A DNA stretch of 43,914 nt, from NCBI GenBank assembly GCA_027531445.1, contig JAPZRK010000040.1, forward strand, positions 1 through 43,914, in the 5' to 3' direction. Positions within the stretch are counted from its first letter, which is position 1; every line of letters starts with the position of its first letter. A program made the position numbers and the translations under genes. Below are positions 1 to 8,189 of the stretch, one piece after another. The stretch comes from Leptospira sp. (lineage in GTDB: Bacteria > Spirochaetota > Leptospiria > Leptospirales > Leptospiraceae). Under the pieces are notes generated by a model. It made no database searches. It was not told the origin of the DNA and saw only the letters and a program-made list of their open reading frames with translations.

Positions 1-101
1 GAGGGTTTAAAAAATCCGAAGTGGCCTCTTTTTTTTGGGAGTTAAGAAATAAAAACGATCATCGATTTCCGAAACTCAATTTTTGCAAACACAACATGAA
101 T

Positions 102-656
102 CTAAATCGCCACCATCCCCCGAAATCCCCTCACTCCATAATACGAGTCTGCGCCGTTATGATAAATAAATACCTGACCATACCGATAATCGCCAAAGAT
201 GGCTCCACCTAGCGAACGAATGGATTCTGGAGTCAGAAGCCAACTGGAAGTTTTGGTATCAAGCGGGCCGAAAGTCTGAAGGTGTCGGTATTGTTCCTCA
301 TTTAAAATTTGAATCCCCATTGCTTTTGCTTCATCCGTCGCAGAACTTTTCGGTTTGTTTTCTTTGCGTGCGTCGAGTGCCTTGCGATCATAACAAAGGC
401 TCCTTCGTCCTTTTGGGGTTTCTGGGGAACAGTCTACATAAAATGGTTTTCCTGATTTGCCACCAAACACGACTACATCGGGTTCCCCTTCCGTTCCTTC
501 CATTTCCGAAACCGAAAATAAAAGAGAAGGGTTCTCTTCCAATTTTTTGCGAATGGCATTCCATTTGATGCTTTCATGTCTATGTTTGTTTTTATCAAAG
601 CGGTCTTCAAGGATGGCGAGTAGTTCTTTTGTTTCACTGGCGTTTAATTTTTTCAT
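102..656 (-). CDS. DUF4256 family protein
   Basis: A 184-residue soluble protein that I recognise as DUF4256-like, a widespread family without an assigned biochemical role. Family-type segments are the middle PFYVDCSPETPKGRRSLCYD and the C-terminal GYRYGQVF-like stretch, here GDYRYGQVFIYHNGADSYY near residues 153-171. There is no signal peptide or membrane segment. It starts at an ATG and ends close to the left window edge. It stands alone: the next genes to the right are divergent and unrelated. Function unknown; family assignment is from memory of the motif pattern. Confidence 0.75.
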   Translation of the reverse strand: MKKLNASETKELLAILEDRFDKNKHRHESIKWNAIRKKLEENPSLLFSVSEMEGTEGEPDVVVFGGKSGKPFYVDCSPETPKGRRSLCYDRKALDARKENKPKSSATDEAKAMGIQILNEEQYRHLQTFGPLDTKTSSWLLTPESIRSLGGAIFGDYRYGQVFIYHNGADSYYGVRGFRGMVAI

Positions 657-808
657 GGCTGTCTCGCGAGTATAAATTGAGCTTATGCATCTATCTGGTT
701 TAGACTATTTGAACTGACAGATCACATACTGCGATCATAAACTTTTTTCGGGAATCATTTGTGAAATCAAACATAGTTAACAGGATTAGGCGATGAATCC
801 AGACTCAT

Positions 809-955
809 ATGGGAAACAAACGAATCTATCAGAAAATTAAAAGTTTGCAGATTGTGGTTGATTTACACTTAAAGAAAATCCAGAATAAAATGGAAGCTGA
901 GATTGCGGCACATGAAGATCGTATCAACAGATTAAAGCGGAGAATCGGAAAATGA
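809..955 (+). CDS. Small hypothetical protein (48 aa)
   Basis: A short frame of 48 codons beginning at the ATG at 809. An in-frame TGA at 794 excludes a longer version. The product is very basic, starts MGNKRIYQKIKSLQ and is predicted largely helical with a charged C-terminal segment ending RINRLKRRIGK. Its TGA at 953-955 overlaps the ATG of the next gene at 952 (ATGA), a typical sign of translational coupling, and this is the main reason to believe it is real. No good ribosome-binding site is seen before 809. Function unknown. Confidence 0.4.
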   Translation: MGNKRIYQKIKSLQIVVDLHLKKIQNKMEAEIAAHEDRINRLKRRIGK

Positions 956-1167
956 AAAAATCACCTTCGATAGGTTCAAAAAATATGACTCCTTTGTTCG
1001 ACGAATTAAAAGCCGAGTGCCTAAATGCGGTAGGGCTCATTGAGGCACTCACCATCGAGGATTTGTCAGGTGATCAAAAAGAAATTCTACTCGGAAAACT
1101 TTCTGCGGCAATTACCCACTTGCACATACATACAGGTTTGCTTGAAAAAGAATTGGATGATGTATGA
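952..1167 (+). CDS. Small hypothetical protein (71 aa)
   Basis: A 71-residue protein, overlapping the preceding 48-aa frame by an ATGA junction. It is acidic and helix-rich, with a leucine-patterned second half (residues about 25-70), and has no signal peptide. I do not recognise a family. The basic 48-aa and acidic 71-aa products could form a complex, but this rests only on gene coupling and opposite charge. The gene ends 25 bases before the stop of a convergent gene. Confidence 0.55.
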   Translation: MKKSPSIGSKNMTPLFDELKAECLNAVGLIEALTIEDLSGDQKEILLGKLSAAITHLHIHTGLLEKELDDV

Positions 1168-1192
1168 CGCCATTGACAAAACAAAAAAATCC

Positions 1193-1855
1193 TTAACTAC
1201 CGGTACACTTTACGTTTAGCGAAATACTCGGATGGCTGTGGTATCCTTTTTTTGTTTGATAATCTTCAGGATTTTCATATGACTTGCTTGATGACCAGAA
1301 ATCATCATCACCCCAGGTTTTTGTAAGGCCACTCAAGGCAGCTTTATTAAGCTCCTCTATCGTAGGAAGGTGCATTCCCATGCTAATACACTTCGCTTTT
1401 GCCGCTTTCCAATTCATCTTACCTTGGTTGGCAGACCAGATAACAGTCGGTATGATTACTTTCGTTCCTGTACACCGAGTGTGTCTGTTATTTACGCCTT
1501 CAACTGATTGGACAAAACCTACACTTTTCGATAAAGTGAAATATTCTCCTGGGTATTTCGCATTTTTATTTTCAGTTATTGACCAGTAGTTTTCGCCTTC
1601 AGACCACCATCCGCTTACGTCAGTTTTATAAGCATTTGTGAGTTCATTAATTGTGGGAAGACGTCTTCCAATACTTGCACACTTCGCGTAAGCTTCGCTC
1701 CAAGTCAAATTTCCCTGATAAGCTGACCATTTAGGAGTGTTTTCCTCTGGCGTTAGTTGATTATTTGTTATTGTGTTTACTTTGTCTGTTTTTGTTGTTG
1801 AACAAAAGTAGAAAAAAAATAAAACAAAAATTTGAAATGGGATCGCCTTTTTCAT
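1193..1855 (-). CDS. Secreted or lipidated protein with two DUF1566-like repeats
   Basis: A 220-residue exported protein. The N-terminus has a Lys-Lys start and a hydrophobic core ending FFFYFC at Cys18, followed by Ser/Thr-rich sequence. This looks like a lipoprotein signal, but Phe before the Cys is a poor lipobox, so lipidation is uncertain. Two internal repeats follow, roughly residues 42-100 and 137-200. Each carries a W-S/W-x-x-A-x-A-K-C-x-S-x-G core followed by LPTI-x-EL and a WS-rich end, which is the DUF1566 (Lcl C-terminal-like) pattern common in Leptospira surface proteins. Function unknown; an envelope role is inferred from the signal sequence. Confidence 0.65.
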   Translation of the reverse strand: MKKAIPFQIFVLFFFYFCSTTKTDKVNTITNNQLTPEENTPKWSAYQGNLTWSEAYAKCASIGRRLPTINELTNAYKTDVSGWWSEGENYWSITENKNAKYPGEYFTLSKSVGFVQSVEGVNNRHTRCTGTKVIIPTVIWSANQGKMNWKAAKAKCISMGMHLPTIEELNKAALSGLTKTWGDDDFWSSSKSYENPEDYQTKKGYHSHPSISLNVKCTGS

Positions 1856-2310
1856 TCTTCCATATTCCTTCTTTTCGCAAACGAGTCAATGAAGTTTGGT
1901 GGCTTGATTCGGATGATTTGTTCGTTAGATTTGAAGAGCCAGCGAAACTAAAGTAAACAAGTCTTCAGAAGTGGAAAATCTATTTGGCGTTCTCGAATAC
2001 TAAAAAGATCAGTTTGACTAAAAAATAAACTATTCAGTTTCAGGATCCACCGAGTCGATTATACAGAGAAGGTCATATTCACTATATAAATGACAAATCT
2101 CTTTTCTACCGGATTCCATTTGGATATTGTTTGCAACACAATCCTAGAATCCTTTCATTTTTAAACAAAATTTTTTTCTACGGTGCTATCGGCTCCCTTC
2201 AGCATATAGCTAATCTAAACTTAGGAATTCGTAATTTCTTCATACAACTGAATATTTTACACGTAAATAATTCACTTGACTGAATAATTTACATACCGTC
2301 ACATAAACGT
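1856..2310. other. 455-bp gap with possible gene remnant
   Basis: No convincing gene. Two open stretches on the plus strand read like coding debris: about 1885-1956, ending in a TAA after a Trp- and Asp-rich peptide, and about 2040-2283, over 75 codons open with no usable start codon and a TGA stop. Neither is long enough to identify. The right end carries an imperfect inverted repeat (2263-2292) immediately before the next gene. The stretch could be a decayed gene or AT-rich spacer. Confidence 0.3.
2263..2292. promoter_or_regulatory. Inverted repeat upstream of the AAA/DUF4143 gene
   Basis: The arms gtaaataattca and tgaataatttac match in 11 of 12 positions around a 6-base spacer. The repeat ends 18 bases before the start codon at 2311, a position suitable for an operator. 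A TTGACT hexamer lies in the spacer region. Function is inferred from position only. Confidence 0.3.
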
Positions 2311-3453
2311 ATGTATCTTTTAGGAGAGCGTTCGATTCGCAAGTTTATAGCCGAAGACTTAAATGACCGCATGATTTTCATTGGTGGCCCCAGACAAGTA
2401 GGTAAAACTACACTTGCTAAGAGTTTTTTACAAAGAAAAAATCAGTATTTCAACTGGGATGATACTACTGACCGAGCAGTCATAAAGACGCATAAGTTTG
2501 ATGTCGGGCTTCGTACCATTGTTCTGGATGAGCTTCATAAATATTTCCGTTGGAGGACTCTTTTAAAAGGTCTGTATGATAAATACAAATCTGAACTTTC
2601 CATTCTTGTGACTGGTTCGGCACGGCTTGATACTTTGCGAAAGGGAGGTGATTCTCTTTTTGGAAGATATAGATATTTCCGTCTGCACCCTTTTGCCTTA
2701 CACGAACTTGACTCAAATTGCAATCGTAAGGCGACTGAAACATTACTTCAGTTTGGTGGTTTTCCGGAACCCCTTTCAGCACAAAGCCCAAGGAAATACC
2801 GCCTTTGGAAACAAGAGCGAATCGCAAGAGTCGTCTACCAAGACCTTCGCGACCTAGATATGGTAAAAGATCTTTCAAAAATTGAACTGCTTATCGATGC
2901 ATTGCCATCCAAAGTGGGCTCACCGCTCAGCGTCCAGAGCTTAAAAGAAGATTTGGAAGTATCTCCGAACACGGTGAGCCATTGGCTATTGCTTCTAGAA
3001 ACGATCTATTACAGTTTTCGCATTCTTCCCTATGGTACTCCCAAACTGAGAGGGATCAAAAAAGCAAATAAATTGTATCTTTGGGACTGGGCCGAATTAC
3101 AAGACAAAGGTGCCTTATTTGAAAATTTTGTAGCGAGCCAACTTCTTTACTACTGCCATTTTTTAGAAGATGTCAATGGTCATGCCATGGAACTTCGATT
3201 CCTTCGGGATTCTGTGGGAAGGGAAATCGATTTTGTTGTGATCAAAAACAAAAAGCCAATTTTTGCCGTAGAGTGTAAATCTGGAGAAAATCAGCTTTCA
3301 AAGCATATCCCTTATTTTCGAGAACGAACACCCATACCGCATTTTTACCAAGTACATCTGGGAAAAAGTCGCTTTAAAGATGACAGAGCGAGTGTTATGC
3401 CTTGGGAAGATTTTTGGAAGGAGCGGGTTCGGGAATTGAGGGCAGAACCTTAG
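2311..3453 (+). CDS. AAA ATPase with DUF4143 domain
   Basis: A 380-residue member of the AAA_14/DUF4143 ATPase family, common in bacterial and archaeal genomes with unclear cellular function, sometimes suspected of mobile-element or toxin-like behaviour. The Walker A GGPRQVGKTT is at residues 25-34 and the Walker B VLDEL at 71-75. A sensor-like VTGSARLD follows. A winged-helix-like region occupies about 190-240. The C-terminal DUF4143 part has an EIDFVV...AVECKSG arrangement (about 304-326) that resembles a PD-(D/E)xK nuclease fold. It starts at an ATG with no clear ribosome-binding site, after an inverted repeat. It is a stand-alone gene. Confidence 0.85.
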   Translation: MYLLGERSIRKFIAEDLNDRMIFIGGPRQVGKTTLAKSFLQRKNQYFNWDDTTDRAVIKTHKFDVGLRTIVLDELHKYFRWRTLLKGLYDKYKSELSILVTGSARLDTLRKGGDSLFGRYRYFRLHPFALHELDSNCNRKATETLLQFGGFPEPLSAQSPRKYRLWKQERIARVVYQDLRDLDMVKDLSKIELLIDALPSKVGSPLSVQSLKEDLEVSPNTVSHWLLLLETIYYSFRILPYGTPKLRGIKKANKLYLWDWAELQDKGALFENFVASQLLYYCHFLEDVNGHAMELRFLRDSVGREIDFVVIKNKKPIFAVECKSGENQLSKHIPYFRERTPIPHFYQVHLGKSRFKDDRASVMPWEDFWKERVRELRAEP

Positions 3454-3472
3454 ATTTCAGCCTAGGTATAGG

Positions 3473-3501
3473 TTGACAAGCCGCCCAAAACCAAAATTCT
3501 G
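3473..3501 (+). promoter_or_regulatory. Possible promoter of the rpsB block
   Basis: A consensus -35 hexamer TTGACA at 3473-3478 is followed 16-17 bases later by a weak -10 candidate (aattct/attctg, 3495-3501). It lies just upstream of the DUF4321-rpsB-tsf cluster, where a strong promoter is expected. The -10 is poor, so this is tentative. Confidence 0.3.
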
Positions 3502-3530
3502 GTCTGGAAGCTTAGCAAAGGTGCGTCTTT

Positions 3531-3764
3531 ATGAACAAATCCCAAATTGGGAACCTACTTTTGGTGCTTTTTTTGGGGCTGATGGCAGGTGCAGTGGCAG
3601 GAGTCGTTTTAGATCGGCTTTTGGGCACTACATATTTGTCGCAGTTTTTGTTCACAACGCCCGTATCTTTGGAGCTTTACATATTTAAGGTCGAGATCCA
3701 GTTAACCCCTGCGAGTCTAGTTGGACTTGTAGCATCTGGGTATCTCGCACTAAAAAAGGGGTAA
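3531..3764 (+). CDS. DUF4321 membrane protein
   Basis: A 77-residue small membrane protein resembling DUF4321. It has an N-terminal hydrophobic helix rich in Gly/Ala (about residues 8-28) and a second hydrophobic segment near 58-74, with a short polar region between. Its stop lies 3 bases before the rpsB start, so it is probably co-transcribed with the translation genes. Function unknown. The plus frame at 3473 that overlaps it is a shadow. Confidence 0.7.
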   Translation: MNKSQIGNLLLVLFLGLMAGAVAGVVLDRLLGTTYLSQFLFTTPVSLELYIFKVEIQLTPASLVGLVASGYLALKKG

Positions 3765-3767
3765 CAT

Positions 3768-4664
3768 ATGTCCGTAATTTCCATGAAGAGCTTGCTCGAA
3801 GCAGGCGTACACTTCGGTCACCAAACACGTCGTTGGAATCCAAAAATGTCTCCGTATGTTTATACGGCGCGTAACGGGATCCACATTATCGATCTTCAAA
3901 AGACAGTCCAAAAAACCAAAGAAGCTTATGATGCTTTAAGAAAGCTCACTGGCCAAGGCAAAAAAGTCCTTTTTGTTGGAACCAAAAAACAAGCTCGCGG
4001 CGCCATCGAAAGAGCGGCACAAGCATGTAGCATGTATTATGTTTCAAATCGTTGGTTAGGTGGTTTGCTTACTAACTGGAACACAGTAAAGAAGTCGATT
4101 GCTCGTCTCAAAAGACTTGAGCAAATGGAAGAAAACAACTCTTTCGAACAAGAAGCTCGAACTAAAAAAGAAGCACTCTCTCTCAAACGCGAATTAGAAA
4201 AACTCCGCCAAACACTTGGTGGGATCAAAGATATGGCAGTTGTGCCAGAAATTCTTTTCGTGATCGATCCTAAAAAAGAAGAAATCGCTGTCAGCGAGGC
4301 AAAAAAACTAGGTCTCAAAGTATTTGCAGTCATCGACACAAACTGCGATCCAGAGCCTATCGACTACCCAATTCCTGGCAATGACGACGCGATTCGCGCG
4401 ATCTCTCTTTTCCTTGATACGATGGCAAATGCCGTCTTAGAAGGAACAGGTGGAGAAGTCATCCAAACTAATTTCAGTGAAGATATGGACGCAGAACAGC
4501 TCGCTCTTGAATACCAAGGTGAGTATGATGAGTCTGGTAAATTCATTATGGACGACGAACTTCCTGCAGTTGCGAAAGACATTCCTGTCGATCCAGAAGC
4601 AGCGAAAGTCGTAGTTAAAGAAGAAGACATAGCAAAAGAAACTAAAGCTGAAGGTGCTGAATAA
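3768..4664 (+). CDS. rpsB: 30S ribosomal protein S2
   Basis: Ribosomal protein S2, a late-assembling component of the 30S subunit that binds near S1 and the mRNA exit region. The protein begins with the family signature LLEAGVHFGHQTRRWNPKM at residues 9-27 and contains the second conserved block RWLGGLLTNW. The body is of normal length, but an acidic tail of roughly 60 residues (rich in Glu, Asp, Ala) makes it 298 residues. A strong ribosome-binding site (aaggggt) precedes the ATG. Its stop overlaps the tsf start (TAATG), the usual S2-EF-Ts pairing. Confidence 0.97.
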   Translation: MSVISMKSLLEAGVHFGHQTRRWNPKMSPYVYTARNGIHIIDLQKTVQKTKEAYDALRKLTGQGKKVLFVGTKKQARGAIERAAQACSMYYVSNRWLGGLLTNWNTVKKSIARLKRLEQMEENNSFEQEARTKKEALSLKRELEKLRQTLGGIKDMAVVPEILFVIDPKKEEIAVSEAKKLGLKVFAVIDTNCDPEPIDYPIPGNDDAIRAISLFLDTMANAVLEGTGGEVIQTNFSEDMDAEQLALEYQGEYDESGKFIMDDELPAVAKDIPVDPEAAKVVVKEEDIAKETKAEGAE

Positions 4665-5260
4665 TGGCTGTTAGCTCAGAACAAATCAAAGATCTCCGCG
4701 AACGAACTGGTGCGGGGATGATGGATTGCAAAAAGGCTCTCGAAGAAAACGGTGGCGACATCGACAAAGCAGTGACTTATCTTCGTGAAAAAGGTCTTGC
4801 GAAAGCGGCAAAACGTGCAGGTCGCGAGACTGGTGAAGGCAAGGTCATTTCCTACATTCACGGAAATGGCAAAACGGGCGTTATACTTGAGCTAAATTGC
4901 GAGACAGACTTCGTTGCAAACAACGCAGACTTCGAAGCGATTGGCAAAGAAATTGCTCTCCAAATCACAGCGATGAGCCCACTTTACGTGAGCGAAGAAA
5001 GCATCCCTCAGTCGGAAATCGACAACGAGATGAGCATCCAAAAAACTCTTCTCGAAAAAGAAGGGAAAAAGCCAGACCAGATTGAAAAGATCCTCCCTGG
5101 CAAAATGAAAAAATACTACGAAGAGATTTGTTTGTTACACCAAAAATCGATTCGTGACAACACCAAAACGATCAACGATATCCTCCAAGAAGGTATCGCG
5201 AAATTCGGCGAAAACATCACGATCCGCCGTTTTGCGAGGTTTCAAGTAGGTGGGCAGTAA
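4664..5260 (+). CDS. tsf: Translation elongation factor Ts
   Basis: EF-Ts, the nucleotide exchange factor for EF-Tu. The N-terminal UBA-like domain carries LRERTGAGMMDCKKALEE, and the core has the family motif ELNCETDFVANN that contacts EF-Tu. At 198 residues it is the short form, lacking part of the dimerisation region seen in enterobacterial EF-Ts. It overlaps rpsB by one base and is overlapped by pyrH by 11 bases, so the three genes are probably translationally coupled. Confidence 0.97.
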   Translation: MAVSSEQIKDLRERTGAGMMDCKKALEENGGDIDKAVTYLREKGLAKAAKRAGRETGEGKVISYIHGNGKTGVILELNCETDFVANNADFEAIGKEIALQITAMSPLYVSEESIPQSEIDNEMSIQKTLLEKEGKKPDQIEKILPGKMKKYYEEICLLHQKSIRDNTKTINDILQEGIAKFGENITIRRFARFQVGGQ

Positions 5261-5996
5261 TCCGAAATACAAACGGATTCTCATCAAACTCTCCGGCGAA
5301 GCTCTTGCCGGGGAGGGCGAGCTAGGTATTGATACAAACAAAACCTTTTCCCTAGCAGGACAAATCAAAGAAGTTTATGATATGGGATTGCAAGTTGCTC
5401 TCGTCGTTGGCGGTGGCAATATGATCCGAGGCGAAACCCTTGCAAAATCTGGAATGGACCGCGCCACTGCGGACTATATGGGTATGCTCGGAACCATTAT
5501 GAACGCACTCGCATTACAAGATGCATGCGAAAAACAAGGCATGTATACAAGAGTTCTTTCTGCGATTGAAATGAAATCTGTAGCAGAACCTTACATTCGT
5601 AGACGTGCAGTCCGACACTTAGAAAAAAAACGAGTCATTATATTTGCAGGTGGAACAGGCAATCCTTACTTCACAACGGATACAACTGCATCCCTTCGTG
5701 CTGTAGAAGTTGGTTGCGAAGTCATTTTAAAAGCCACAAAGGTAGACGGAGTGTACACTGCTGATCCGAAAAAAGATCCAGCGGCCCGCAGATACAAACA
5801 AGTCTCCTTTATGGAATCGATCAACCGACGTTTGAAGGTGATGGATTCGACGGCACTGAGTTTGTGCATGGACAATAACATGCCGATCATCGTATTTGAT
5901 ATATTTAAGGCAGGCAATCTGAGCGGACTCATTGCAGGCGAAAACATTGGTACACTGATTTCAAATTCTGAGGAAGTGATCGAAGATGGTAGATGA
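5250..5996 (+). CDS. pyrH: Uridylate kinase (UMP kinase)
   Basis: PyrH phosphorylates UMP to UDP in pyrimidine nucleotide synthesis and belongs to the amino-acid kinase fold, acting as a hexamer. Signatures are RILIKLSGEALAG near the N-terminus, VVGGGNMIRG, and GGTGNPYFTTDTTA in the nucleotide-binding region. The start is a GTG at 5250, chosen because gaggt lies nine bases upstream and because the conserved region begins at once. It starts inside tsf, and frr starts inside its last codons. Confidence 0.96.
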   Translation: MGSNPKYKRILIKLSGEALAGEGELGIDTNKTFSLAGQIKEVYDMGLQVALVVGGGNMIRGETLAKSGMDRATADYMGMLGTIMNALALQDACEKQGMYTRVLSAIEMKSVAEPYIRRRAVRHLEKKRVIIFAGGTGNPYFTTDTTASLRAVEVGCEVILKATKVDGVYTADPKKDPAARRYKQVSFMESINRRLKVMDSTALSLCMDNNMPIIVFDIFKAGNLSGLIAGENIGTLISNSEEVIEDGR

Positions 5997-6537
5997 AATA
6001 ATCAAATCCATGCAGAGCAAAATGGATAAAACTGTGGATGCTCTCAAAAAAGATTTTAATGTCATAAGGACTGGCAAAGCCAACCCTATGATGGTGGAAG
6101 ATGTAAAAGTAGATTACTACGGCACAATGACTCCACTCAACCAAATGGGCAAAATCGCCATCCCTGAACCTCGAATGATCCTCATCACTCCCTTTGAAAA
6201 AAGTATGCTCAAAGACATCGAAAAAGCGATCTTTGGAGCAGGTCTTGGTCTCACGCCAAATAACGACGGTCAAAGCATTCGCATCAACATACCAGAGTTA
6301 ACTGGTGAGCGCCGAAAAGAATTAGCAAAAGTCGTTAAACAAAAGGCCGAAGAGAAAAAAGTCGCCATACGTAACATTCGCCGTGATGCCAATGATGATC
6401 TCAAAAAACACCAGGCAGAAATGTCGCAAGATGACATGAAAGGCCACCAAGATAAGATCCAAAAAATCACAGACTCATACATTACAAAGATCGGCGACCT
6501 CGAAAAGGAAAAAGAAAAAGAGATCACAACTCTCTAA
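5986..6537 (+). CDS. frr: Ribosome recycling factor
   Basis: RRF, which with EF-G splits post-termination ribosomes. It has 183 residues, the normal length. The family block IRTGKANPMMVEDVKVDYYG lies near residue 26, and the C-terminal arm contains RRDANDDLKK, followed by a long charged three-helix bundle. The ATG at 5986 lies inside the end of pyrH, which gives an 11-base overlap. Confidence 0.97.
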   Translation: MVDEIIKSMQSKMDKTVDALKKDFNVIRTGKANPMMVEDVKVDYYGTMTPLNQMGKIAIPEPRMILITPFEKSMLKDIEKAIFGAGLGLTPNNDGQSIRINIPELTGERRKELAKVVKQKAEEKKVAIRNIRRDANDDLKKHQAEMSQDDMKGHQDKIQKITDSYITKIGDLEKEKEKEITTL

Positions 6538-6551
6538 TCTTTCTCTGATCT

Positions 6552-7265
6552 ATGAACTTTAAAACCATTCCATCGCACATTGCTGTCATCATGGACGGCA
6601 ATGGTAGATGGGCTGAGGCCCAAGGTAAAAAACGAACAGATGGACACAGGGCAGGTGCCGATGCCATCGATCGTTTGTTAGATGTAGCTCTCCATTATAA
6701 AATCAAAAATATTTCCCTTTATGCATTCTCTACGGAAAATTGGAAACGTCCCATTTCTGAAATCAATGCGATCTTCAGTTTGTTAATAGAATTCATAGAC
6801 ACCCGTCTCGACAAAATTCACGCAAAAGGGATCCGCATCCACCATTCCGGCAACCGGTCCAAAATTTCTGCCAAAGTTTTACAAAAGATCGACCATGCCA
6901 TGGATGTTACAAAAAAGAACAAAAACATCATTGCCAATTTTTGTCTGAACTATGGCGGACAGGAAGAGATCCTTTCTGCCTTTTCTCGCATCCAATCCGC
7001 AAGAAAGGAGAGTCGGACTCCCTTGGACAAAACCATAACAGCCAAGGAATTTGAAAAATATTTGTATACATCGCCACTTCCCCCCGTAGACTTATTGATC
7101 AGAACTGCGGGAGAACAACGGGTTTCCAACTTCCTATTATGGCAGATCGCCTATGCGGAGTTCTTTTTTACAAAGACTCTCTGGCCTGATTTTGGAAGAG
7201 AATCATTGGAAGAGGCACTGCAGTTCTTTGAAACTAGAAAACGAAAATTTGGTGGACTTTCATGA
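6552..7265 (+). CDS. uppS: Isoprenyl (undecaprenyl) diphosphate synthase
   Basis: A cis-prenyltransferase that extends farnesyl diphosphate with isopentenyl diphosphate to make the C55 carrier for peptidoglycan and O-antigen. The catalytic Asp and phosphate-binding residues are in IMDGNGRWA near residue 13, followed by the GHRAGA block. The substrate-binding region has STENWKRP, and the C-terminal RTAGEQRVSNFLLWQ motif supplies the Mg/IPP-binding residues. Length (237 aa) is normal. Its TGA overlaps the cdsA ATG (ATGA). Confidence 0.95.
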   Translation: MNFKTIPSHIAVIMDGNGRWAEAQGKKRTDGHRAGADAIDRLLDVALHYKIKNISLYAFSTENWKRPISEINAIFSLLIEFIDTRLDKIHAKGIRIHHSGNRSKISAKVLQKIDHAMDVTKKNKNIIANFCLNYGGQEEILSAFSRIQSARKESRTPLDKTITAKEFEKYLYTSPLPPVDLLIRTAGEQRVSNFLLWQIAYAEFFFTKTLWPDFGRESLEEALQFFETRKRKFGGLS

Positions 7266-8173
7266 ATGAGACAATGTTGAGACTACTTTCTGCGATCGCG
7301 CTTGTTATCGCCTATGTGTTTATGATCTTCCATTCTAAATTCTATTATTTAGAATTTTATGCTTTTGGAATCTTTGTTATCTTCTTCGGATTGCGTGAGT
7401 TATACGCATTTTGCCGCAGAGAAGATTCAAAGCCATTCTTTCTTACCGGATTTATTTTTTCTGCGCTCATCTTTACCGTCTACTATCTTCAATTTCTCGG
7501 CATTCAGTACAATGTCACTCCACCTGAGTGGACTTATGTGGCTTCTAAACATTTGAGAGAAAGTTTTCATCCTGTCCCATTCCTGTTTATCGCAATGTCG
7601 ATCACACTTTGGATTTTACAAATTTTCAGACGACCACTTGATGGAGCTCTCTTTTCTGTATCTGCGACGATTTTAGGCGCCATCTATATCGCTGTTCCAC
7701 TTGGACATTTTTTACTTCTCCTCGCATTTCCGTTCGGTGCTTATTATATCTTTTTAGTATCTACTATCACTTTCATCAGTGATGCAGGTGCCTACTTTGG
7801 GGGTCGCTGGTTCGGCAAACATTCAGCTGGTCTCAAAATCTCTCCCAAAAAAACATGGGAAGGTTATATCGTTGGAAACATCACAGCCGTTCTTTCCGTT
7901 TTACTGCTTAATTATCTTTGGGAAAAGTTTTCTGGCATCAAAGTTCCTGTTGGCACGCTTGAATCCATTCTCCTTGGATTTTTCTTTTCCATTCTATCTG
8001 TGATGGGTGACCTCGCCGAATCCGCGATGAAACGAGATGCAAAGATGAAAGATTCCTCCGCTTTGATCCCAGGTCATGGTGGCTTATTGGATCTTGCGGA
8101 TGCTCTCCTTTTTACTGTTCCTGCTATGTATTATTATTTCCAATTCAAAGGAATGCTGGGATTCCCAGTTTAA
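7262..8173 (+). CDS. cdsA: Phosphatidate cytidylyltransferase
   Basis: CdsA makes CDP-diacylglycerol from phosphatidate and CTP, the branch point of phospholipid synthesis. The protein is a polytopic membrane protein of 303 residues with about eight hydrophobic segments. The C-terminal signature is present as SAMKRDAKMKDSSALIPGHG followed by GLLDLAD. The family pattern usually reads D-R-x-D at the end; here the Arg is replaced by Leu. DAGAYFGGRWFGKH and the SPKKTWEGYI block also match the family. It follows uppS with a 4-base overlap. Confidence 0.94.
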   Translation: MNETMLRLLSAIALVIAYVFMIFHSKFYYLEFYAFGIFVIFFGLRELYAFCRREDSKPFFLTGFIFSALIFTVYYLQFLGIQYNVTPPEWTYVASKHLRESFHPVPFLFIAMSITLWILQIFRRPLDGALFSVSATILGAIYIAVPLGHFLLLLAFPFGAYYIFLVSTITFISDAGAYFGGRWFGKHSAGLKISPKKTWEGYIVGNITAVLSVLLLNYLWEKFSGIKVPVGTLESILLGFFFSILSVMGDLAESAMKRDAKMKDSSALIPGHGGLLDLADALLFTVPAMYYYFQFKGMLGFPV

Positions 8174-8189
8174 TCAAGTCTAAGAAGTA

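Noticed and set aside
1..36. Short gagg/cctc pairing followed by eight T residues at the left edge, like an intrinsic terminator
   Set aside because: The stem is only 4 bp with a long loop, and the left side is cut by the window, so it cannot be supported.
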